This document shows, one piece after another, positions 57,687 to 64,000 of a DNA stretch of 64,000 nt. A program made the translations under genes and the position numbers. Under the pieces are notes generated by a model, which ran no database searches, was not told the DNA's origin, and worked only from the letters and a program-made list of their open reading frames with translations. Within the stretch, counting starts at the first letter, position 1. Each line of letters begins with the position of its first letter. The DNA is from Pseudomonadota bacterium (GTDB taxonomy: Bacteria > Pseudomonadota > Alphaproteobacteria > Sphingomonadales > Sphingomonadaceae), in the NCBI GenBank assembly GCA_023458055.1, contig JAEXAW010000006.1:124001-188000 (forward strand), in the 5' to 3' direction.

Positions 57687-60600
57687 TAAGCCGCACCGCC
57701 CCCGGCTCTTCTCGATGCCCGCGCACCGGGCGTTCAGCGATGCGCTCGCCGCCGGACTCTTGCGCCGGTTCGGTAAAGACCCGTTAGGTTTGGCGCGGGG
57801 GATCATTTTGCTCCCCAATAATCGTGCGGTACAGGCGGTGCAGGAAGCGTTCGTGCGTGCATCGGGCGGCGGACTCTTGTTGCCGCGTCTGATCCCGATT
57901 GGCGACCTCGATCTGGGCGAACGGCTGGGCGCGGCGCTGGACCCGATTGGTAGCGGCGAGCCACTTGCCCCTGTGATTGACCCGCTGCAGCGCCAGTTGA
58001 TCCTGTCGCGCCTTGTTAGCGCTGCCTACGCCAGCCAAGCCCGCGACATTGATGCTGCCGAAGCGATGCGGCTCGCCGATGCGCTGGGGCGGACGCTCGA
58101 TCAGTTACAGGTCGAAGATGTTGCGCCTTCCGCGCTCACCGACGAAAGCCTGACCGGCGAGCTTTCCAGCCATTGGGAAGCCTCGCTTGCCTTGTTCAAC
58201 ATCATTGTCGAGCAATGGCCCAAGGAGCTGGCGCGGATCGGCGCGATGGACGTCGCCGACCGGCGTAACCGGCTGCTCAGTGCTGTCGCCAAACGGTGGC
58301 GCGACCAAGGTACATCGGCAGCGTTCGTGATTGCGGCGGGCATCGGCAGCGGATCGCCAGCCGTCGCCGCGCTGCTGCGGGCGGTCGCGCTGCTGCCGCA
58401 AGGGGAGGTGGTGTTTGCCGATCTCGATCTGGCGATGCCCGACGAAGAATGGGCTGCGCTGGGTGATGATCCCAAACATGCAGGAGATCGCGGTGCCGAC
58501 GAGCCGACCGCAAAACGGCTGGAATCGCATCCGCAATATCATCTGAAGCTGCTGCTCGACCGGATGGGATTTGCGCGCGGTGAAGTCGAGCGCTGGCCCG
58601 ACAAGAGCGAACGCGACAGTCCGGCACGGCGCGGCAAGATGGTCGGCCATGCCTTTGCCCCCGCGCAATTCACCGCCAAATGGCCGGAGCTTCCGGGGAA
58701 CGAGCGCTCGCTTTCTGGCATTGCAGCCTATGAAGTCGCGACGCCTGCGGATGAAGCGCAATTGATTGCGCTCGCCTTGCGTGAGGCGCTGGAGACGCCC
58801 GAACGCACCGCTGCGCTGGTGACGCCGGACCGCAATCTTGCAAGCCGCGTGGTCGCGCATTTGAAACGCTGGGGGATTGCGGCGGATGATTCCGCCGGAC
58901 GACCCCTTTCAACCATGCCAGCGGGGACACTGCCGGTGCAACTCGCGGAAAGCGCGGCGAGCGGCTTTGCGCCGGTCGAACTGTTGACGCTTCTCAAGCA
59001 TCCTCTGGTCGCGGCAGGCGAAGGGCGGACGGCATGGCTGCGCGAGGTGCGTGAACTCGACCTTGCGTTGCGCGGCCCGCGTCCGGGGCGGGGGCTTGCC
59101 GCCATTACTGCGCATCTCAACACATTACGGGCGGCGACTGACCGCGCCGGGCGGCAGGCTGAGCTTGACCGGCTGATCGCGTGGTGGGGCGGGGTTGAAG
59201 CCAGGCTCGCGCCGCTTGATGCCGCCTTCGCCGGAGACGCGATCCCGATAGCCGCCGCGATGTCCGCGCTGCAAACCGCGATGACCGCGCTGGCGGGCGA
59301 TGAGGCATGGCGCGGCCAAGAAGGGCGCAGCGTTGCCGATCTGTTTGAACGCTTCGACCGGTTCGCGCCCGATGGTCCAGCGCTGATTGCGCCGCAAGCG
59401 CTCGCGCCGCTGCTCGATACGCTTCTGCGCAGTATCGCTATCCGACCGGCTTATGGCGGGCATCCGCGGCTGTTCATCTGGGGCCTCATTGAGGCGCAGT
59501 TGCAGCGCGCGGACCTTATGATTCTTGGCGGGCTTAATGAAGGAAGCTGGCCGGGTCTCCCATCGCCCGACCCGTGGCTGGCGCCGGGGATCAGGCGGCG
59601 TTTGGGGTTGCCTGGCCTCGAAACCCGCATCGGCCTTGCCGCGCATGATTTTGCCGGAGCCTTGGCGGCGAAGGATGTGATCCTGACGCGGGCCGAGCGT
59701 GACGCGGGCGCGCCGACCATCGCTTCGCGCTTCTGGCTGAGGCTGGCGGCGCTATCGGGCAAGGATATGGCGCAGAAGGCGGGGCCGCTTGCCCTGTTGG
59801 CGCGCGCGCTTGATGCCGCCGCTATTGTCACGCCCGCAGAGCCGCCCCGGCCATCGCCCAGCGCGGACCAGCGCCCCAACCAGATCAGCGTGACCAATGT
59901 CGACCGGCTCAAGGCTGACCCTTATGCCTTCTATGCAAAGTCGGTGCTCCGCCTGGGTACAATGGACAGCATCGATGCCGAGCCCACCGCAGCGTGGCGC
60001 GGGACGGCGGTGCACGACATATTGGAGCAATGGGCGCTCCATGACGGGCTTGACCCCGAAAAGCTGCGCCCGCGCGCCGAAGAATTGATGCGCTCGCCTG
60101 CCGCTCATGCGATCATCCGCGCGATGTGGCAGCCGCGCCTCCTCGCCGCTATCGACTGGATTGCGGGGCAGATCAAAGACATGACTGAAGACGGGAGAAC
60201 GCCTTTCCTGTTTGAACAGGAAGGACGCGCCACCATTGCAGGGGTTGACCTTTACGGGGTCGCGGACCGCATCGACCGGATGCCGGACGGCAGCGTCGCG
60301 ATTGTCGACTATAAGACCGGTATGCCGCCCAGTCCTTCCGCCGTCGTTCAAGGCTTTGCCATGCAATTGGGGCTGCTCGGGGCCATCGCCGAACATGGCG
60401 GGTTCAAGGGCAAGGTCGAAACCGCGACCGCCTTTGAATATTGGTCGCTTGCCAAATCACGCGGCGGGGAATTTGGCTATATTGCCTCGCCTTTCCCGAA
60501 GAAGGAACCGCGCGCCATCCATCCGGACAATTTCGTCGCGTTCGCGGTCCGTGAGTTTACCGAAGCCGCGAACAAATGGCTTACCGGCAGCGATCCGTTC

Positions 60601-60741
60601 GTCGCCAAGCTGCAGCCCGAATTTGCCGGTTACGCCGATTATGACCAGTTGATGCGGCTTGAAGAATGGAATGATCGCGGCCGCTTGCTCGCCACCGAAG
60701 AGCAAGGCGATGAAGCAATTGACGAAGAGGGGGGAGCTTGA
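57679..60741 (+). CDS. addB: Double-strand break repair nuclease AddB
   Basis: 1020 residues, normal for alphaproteobacterial AddB. Helicase-like N-terminal part without a clear Walker A (ARGIILLPNNRAVQAVQEAF) and a C-terminal PD-(D/E)xK nuclease with GVADRIDRMPDGSVAIVDYKTG. Together with AddA it processes DNA ends to Chi-like sites for RecA. GTG start at 57679 overlaps the end of murU by 8 bases. Its stop overlaps the addA start by one base. Confidence 0.95.
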   Translation: MADKPHRPRLFSMPAHRAFSDALAAGLLRRFGKDPLGLARGIILLPNNRAVQAVQEAFVRASGGGLLLPRLIPIGDLDLGERLGAALDPIGSGEPLAPVIDPLQRQLILSRLVSAAYASQARDIDAAEAMRLADALGRTLDQLQVEDVAPSALTDESLTGELSSHWEASLALFNIIVEQWPKELARIGAMDVADRRNRLLSAVAKRWRDQGTSAAFVIAAGIGSGSPAVAALLRAVALLPQGEVVFADLDLAMPDEEWAALGDDPKHAGDRGADEPTAKRLESHPQYHLKLLLDRMGFARGEVERWPDKSERDSPARRGKMVGHAFAPAQFTAKWPELPGNERSLSGIAAYEVATPADEAQLIALALREALETPERTAALVTPDRNLASRVVAHLKRWGIAADDSAGRPLSTMPAGTLPVQLAESAASGFAPVELLTLLKHPLVAAGEGRTAWLREVRELDLALRGPRPGRGLAAITAHLNTLRAATDRAGRQAELDRLIAWWGGVEARLAPLDAAFAGDAIPIAAAMSALQTAMTALAGDEAWRGQEGRSVADLFERFDRFAPDGPALIAPQALAPLLDTLLRSIAIRPAYGGHPRLFIWGLIEAQLQRADLMILGGLNEGSWPGLPSPDPWLAPGIRRRLGLPGLETRIGLAAHDFAGALAAKDVILTRAERDAGAPTIASRFWLRLAALSGKDMAQKAGPLALLARALDAAAIVTPAEPPRPSPSADQRPNQISVTNVDRLKADPYAFYAKSVLRLGTMDSIDAEPTAAWRGTAVHDILEQWALHDGLDPEKLRPRAEELMRSPAAHAIIRAMWQPRLLAAIDWIAGQIKDMTEDGRTPFLFEQEGRATIAGVDLYGVADRIDRMPDGSVAIVDYKTGMPPSPSAVVQGFAMQLGLLGAIAEHGGFKGKVETATAFEYWSLAKSRGGEFGYIASPFPKKEPRAIHPDNFVAFAVREFTEAANKWLTGSDPFVAKLQPEFAGYADYDQLMRLEEWNDRGRLLATEEQGDEAIDEEGGA

Positions 60742-63700
60742 TGGCGGACAAGCTTCATCCGTTGAAAGACCAGCAACGCCGCGCGGCGCGACCCGAACGG
60801 CAGGTGTGGCTGTCCGCCTCTGCCGGGACCGGCAAGACGCAGGTGTTGACCGCGCGCGTGTTGCGCCTGCTCCTTAACCGCGTGCCGCCCGAAAATATCC
60901 TGTGCCTGACCTTCACCAAAGCGGGCGCGGCGGAAATGGCGGCACGCATCCAGGAAACGCTGGCGCGCTGGGTGCAGGCGAAACGGAGCGAACTCTGGAA
61001 TGATCTGGAAGCCATTGGCGAGCGCACCGATGACGAGGTGCTTGACCTTGCGCGCACGCTGTTTGCGCGGGTGATTGATGCGCCGGGCGGCGGCATCCGC
61101 ATCCAGACGATCCATAGTTTCTGCCAGACGGTACTCGCCAGTTTTCCCACCGAAGCGGGCCTCATCCCCGGTTTTCGCCCGCTCGAAGAGCGCGAACAGG
61201 CGACCTTGCGGCGCGAAGCGCTGGCCGCGATGCTGGCCGAAGCGGAAAGCGACGGACGGCTTGCGATTATCGGTCATGTGCAGGATCTTGCGATCCGGCT
61301 GGGTGAGGATAAGGCAACGCAATTCCTCTATCGTTGCGGCCAATATCAGGAGCGGCTGGGGCGTATTGTCGGCGCTTTCGGTCCCGCGCTGCGCCAGCAT
61401 TTCGCGCTCCCGGTGGGTGACGCACAACCTTGGTTGCTCGCGCAGGTCAGTGCCGAAGTGGGGCGCATTGACTATGCAGGGCTTCGCGCGATTGCCGCCG
61501 CGAACGCTGCTTGGGGCACCAAGACCGGTCTTGGTCATGACCAGACAATTAGCGCATGGCTGGCCGCCGACCCCGAAACGCGCGCGGCAACGCTCGGCGA
61601 TCTCCACCGCACATTGGTGACGGGCCAGGGCAGCTTACAGGCTATTTACGAAAAGCAACTCGCCGATGTCGGCGACTTGGCGGTCCGGCTCGCTGAATCC
61701 ATCGGCGAGGTGCTGGCGACGCCTGACCGCATGGCGCTTTCGGACGCGATTGCCGGCGCACTCGAGGCGGGCCGCGATTATGCGCTCACTTATGCGGGCA
61801 TGAAACGCGCGCGCGGACTGGTCGATTTCGACGACCTCATTGCGCGCACGGTCGAACTGCTGCGTCGTAGTTCCATCGCGGAATGGGTCAGATTTAAGCT
61901 TGATCAACGTATTGATCATGTGTTGATCGATGAGTCTCAGGACACAAATCTCGAACAATGGGCTATCGCGGAAGCCTTAACTGAAGAGTATTTTCAAACC
62001 GATCCTGAGGAAAATGCAGCCCCGCGCACGATCTTCACGGTTGGAGATTTCAAACAAGCCATCTTCGGCTTTCAAGGAACAAGCCCAGCAAACTATACCC
62101 ACGCGCGGGAACGCTTCACCGTCAGGATAAACTATGGTGGACGAGAACTGGATAGGCTCGCCTTGGCGGACAATTTTCGATCAACGCCACCGGTTTTAGC
62201 GATGGTGGACGCGGTGTTTGATCACCTTGGCGCAGCGGTCTTGGGTAGTGAAGAACATGTCATTCGCCATACGAGTGCGCGAAGCGAGCATGCCGGCCGC
62301 GTAACCCTCTGGAAACCGGTCAGCGCTGGCCCCGATGGCGGGGAAGAGGGGGGCGACGGGGCAGAGCCCGGCGACGAAGGCTGGATCGACGATGCCACCC
62401 GCGCCTTTGCCGACCGGCTCGCGCGCCAGATTAAGGGCTGGATCGCCAAGGGCATTGATGGTCGCCCGGTTGACCCAGGTGATATCATGGTGCTGGTGAG
62501 GAAACGCGGCGATCTCGCCTCGCTCATCGTCGCGCGGCTTTATGTTCATGGTGTGTCGGTGGCGGGCGTGGACCGGTTGCGCCTCAACGCGCCGCTTGCG
62601 GTGCAGGATCTGCTCGCCGCAGTGCGGTTCGTGCTGCAACCGCATGATGATCTTAACCTTGCGAGCCTGCTCGTCTCGCCGCTGCTCGGGTGGAGCCAGC
62701 AGGACTTGCTCGACTATGGCTATCGTCCCAAAGGCGTACCGCTGTGGCGGCATTTGCGCGGGCAAGCCATAGAGGCCGGGCCTCAGCCGGTGCTGGATGC
62801 GGTTGCAGTCTTGCGCGATCTGCTCGCCCGCGCCGACCTTTCGACGCCCTATCGCTTCCTTGAACATATCCTCTCGGGGCCGATTAAGGGCCGCACAAAA
62901 CTGCTCGCCCGGCTCGGCAATGAAGCGCGCGATCCGATTGAGGAGTTGCTCAACGCAGCGGTTGCGTTCGAACAGGGCAACAGCCCTTCGTTGCAACTCT
63001 TTCTGCGTTGGTTCGATCTTGGCGATGTGGACATCAAGCGCGAAGCTGCCACTCGCAGTAACGAAGTGCGCGTGATGACGGTGCATGGCTCCAAGGGGCT
63101 GCAAGCGCCGATTGTTGTGCTCGCCGATGCGACGGTCAATCCTGAGCAATCGCCCGTTGGCGGCGTCGATCTGATGCTGCCGGTCGGCGAGGAATCCATT
63201 CCGCTTCCCTGTTTTCCGATTTCGCAAAAGCTTGCGTTCGGCCCCATCGCCGAGGCGATGGAAGCGCAGAAGCAGGCGGAACGCGAGGAGCATTGGCGGC
63301 TCCTCTATGTTGCGATGACCCGCGCCGAGGAAATGTTGTTCATCGGCGGTGCGCTCGGGCCCCGTGCCAAAGGGGTGCCGCCCGAGCAAAGCTGGTACGC
63401 GGCCATAGATCTCACGATGATCGCGTTGGGCCATGCGCATGAGGACGCTTGGCTGTGGGGCGTGGCGCGTAACTATGCGCCGCCAGCGCGCAAGGGGTGG
63501 CAGAAATCTGCGAAGCCGGAACCAGAGGGCGCAGATTTCCACACGGCAATCCCGCCTTGGGCGCGCAGCGATGCGCCACAAGAGGCACGCCCGCCGCGTC
63601 CGCTTGCGCCATCCTTGCTCGGCGATGATGATGCGACCGACCCGCCGCCGGTTGGCGGACAGGCCGCCGCGCGGGCCGCCGCAGCAGAGCGTGGCCGCCT

Positions 63701-64000
63701 GCTCCACGCGCTGTTTGAGCGCTTGCCGGAGGTGGATGCGGCAGGGCGCGAAGCTGCGGCGCTGCGGTGGCTCGCAGCGCAAGTGCCTGACTGGAGTGAT
63801 GAGGAACGCGCAGCGCTCGCCATCGCAGCGCTTGCGATCATTGGAGACCCGGCGCATGCCAGCCTGTTCGGCCCGGATGCGCTCGCCGAAGCGCCGATTG
63901 CCGCGGTGCTCGATGACGGGCTAGTGGTATCAGGGACGGTCGACCGGCTGGTGATCGGGCCTGACACGATAGAACTGGTCGATTTCAAAACCGGGCGCAC
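60741..64000 (+). CDS. addA: Helicase-nuclease AddA (3' end outside the window)
   Basis: About 1086 residues visible; the gene runs off the right edge. UvrD-type helicase with Walker A SASAGTGKT (K32), TIHSFCQTVL, Walker B VLIDESQDTN, VGDFKQAIFGFQG and motif VI LYVAMTRAEE. The start of the C-terminal nuclease (IELVDFKTGR) is the last part seen. ATG 60741 overlaps the addB stop. Within it, about 61885-62205 has clearly lower GC and rare codons, but the frame and helicase motifs are intact. Confidence 0.95.
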   Translation, partial: MADKLHPLKDQQRRAARPERQVWLSASAGTGKTQVLTARVLRLLLNRVPPENILCLTFTKAGAAEMAARIQETLARWVQAKRSELWNDLEAIGERTDDEVLDLARTLFARVIDAPGGGIRIQTIHSFCQTVLASFPTEAGLIPGFRPLEEREQATLRREALAAMLAEAESDGRLAIIGHVQDLAIRLGEDKATQFLYRCGQYQERLGRIVGAFGPALRQHFALPVGDAQPWLLAQVSAEVGRIDYAGLRAIAAANAAWGTKTGLGHDQTISAWLAADPETRAATLGDLHRTLVTGQGSLQAIYEKQLADVGDLAVRLAESIGEVLATPDRMALSDAIAGALEAGRDYALTYAGMKRARGLVDFDDLIARTVELLRRSSIAEWVRFKLDQRIDHVLIDESQDTNLEQWAIAEALTEEYFQTDPEENAAPRTIFTVGDFKQAIFGFQGTSPANYTHARERFTVRINYGGRELDRLALADNFRSTPPVLAMVDAVFDHLGAAVLGSEEHVIRHTSARSEHAGRVTLWKPVSAGPDGGEEGGDGAEPGDEGWIDDATRAFADRLARQIKGWIAKGIDGRPVDPGDIMVLVRKRGDLASLIVARLYVHGVSVAGVDRLRLNAPLAVQDLLAAVRFVLQPHDDLNLASLLVSPLLGWSQQDLLDYGYRPKGVPLWRHLRGQAIEAGPQPVLDAVAVLRDLLARADLSTPYRFLEHILSGPIKGRTKLLARLGNEARDPIEELLNAAVAFEQGNSPSLQLFLRWFDLGDVDIKREAATRSNEVRVMTVHGSKGLQAPIVVLADATVNPEQSPVGGVDLMLPVGEESIPLPCFPISQKLAFGPIAEAMEAQKQAEREEHWRLLYVAMTRAEEMLFIGGALGPRAKGVPPEQSWYAAIDLTMIALGHAHEDAWLWGVARNYAPPARKGWQKSAKPEPEGADFHTAIPPWARSDAPQEARPPRPLAPSLLGDDDATDPPPVGGQAAARAAAAERGRLLHALFERLPEVDAAGREAAALRWLAAQVPDWSDEERAALAIAALAIIGDPAHASLFGPDALAEAPIAAVLDDGLVVSGTVDRLVIGPDTIELVDFKTGR

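Overview
The window reads as chromosomal DNA of an alphaproteobacterium, most likely order Sphingomonadales. GC is high, at about 62-65 % in the stretches counted by hand. The pointers are a ChpT-type phosphotransferase, a DivL-type pseudokinase with tyrosine in place of the H-box histidine, the order divL-tsaE-amgK-murU-addB-addA, AddAB instead of RecBCD, an S16 protein with a long acidic tail, and several families of palindromic intergenic repeats. The genus cannot be fixed from the sequence alone. Almost all of the window is core genome; no prophage, IS transposase, CRISPR array or complete tRNA gene was seen.

Layout. 1-167: the start of an RluD-type pseudouridine synthase gene running off the left edge. 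381-6441: chpT followed by a chemotaxis operon (cheA, cheW, cheY, cheB, cheR). 6533-8990: a cell-wall amidase, RNase P RNA, a J-domain protein, a ferredoxin-like protein and sufE. 9011-13186: a phage-shock locus, pspF divergent from pspA-pspB-pspC and four further PspB-like genes, with a good sigma-54 promoter between them. 13437-14509: sodB and a cold-shock gene. 14773-20339, minus strand: yciB, ftsY, mtaB, dapF and a GGDEF/EAL protein. 20642-25687: ffh, rpsP, rimM, trmD, rplS, with a vapBC toxin-antitoxin pair between rimM and trmD and a palindromic repeat inserted in frame inside trmD.

25866-31297: a dipeptidyl-peptidase, two secreted DUF4189-type proteins and a DUF1287 lipoprotein. 31298-32035: two adjacent composite repeats. 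32036-37797: a 588-residue HTH protein, csbD, a third DUF4189 gene, a DUF488 protein and asd. 37983-41814, minus strand: a lipoprotein, then an emrB-emrA efflux system under a MarR regulator. 41835-42273: non-coding, with a T-arm-like fragment and a strongly folded element. 42274-48757: SPFH protein, GFA-family protein, hydrolase, M2 dipeptidase, SIMPL protein and AMP nucleosidase. 48855-52813: a small membrane protein, peroxiredoxin, YqgE, a PH-like membrane protein and ahcY. 53109-64000: divL, tsaE, amgK, murU, addB and addA (cut by the right edge), all overlapping.

How the parts connect. ChpT and DivL at opposite ends belong to the CckA-ChpT-CtrA cell-cycle circuit, which in related bacteria also controls motility, matching the che operon. 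The Psp locus guards the inner membrane. ffh with ftsY and the S16-RimM-TrmD-L19 operon serve protein targeting and translation. The amidase and AmgK-MurU fit a peptidoglycan-recycling route. The least conventional items are the expanded PspB-like array, the trmD insertion, the vapBC position, the folded element at 42158-42247 and a low-GC patch in addA.
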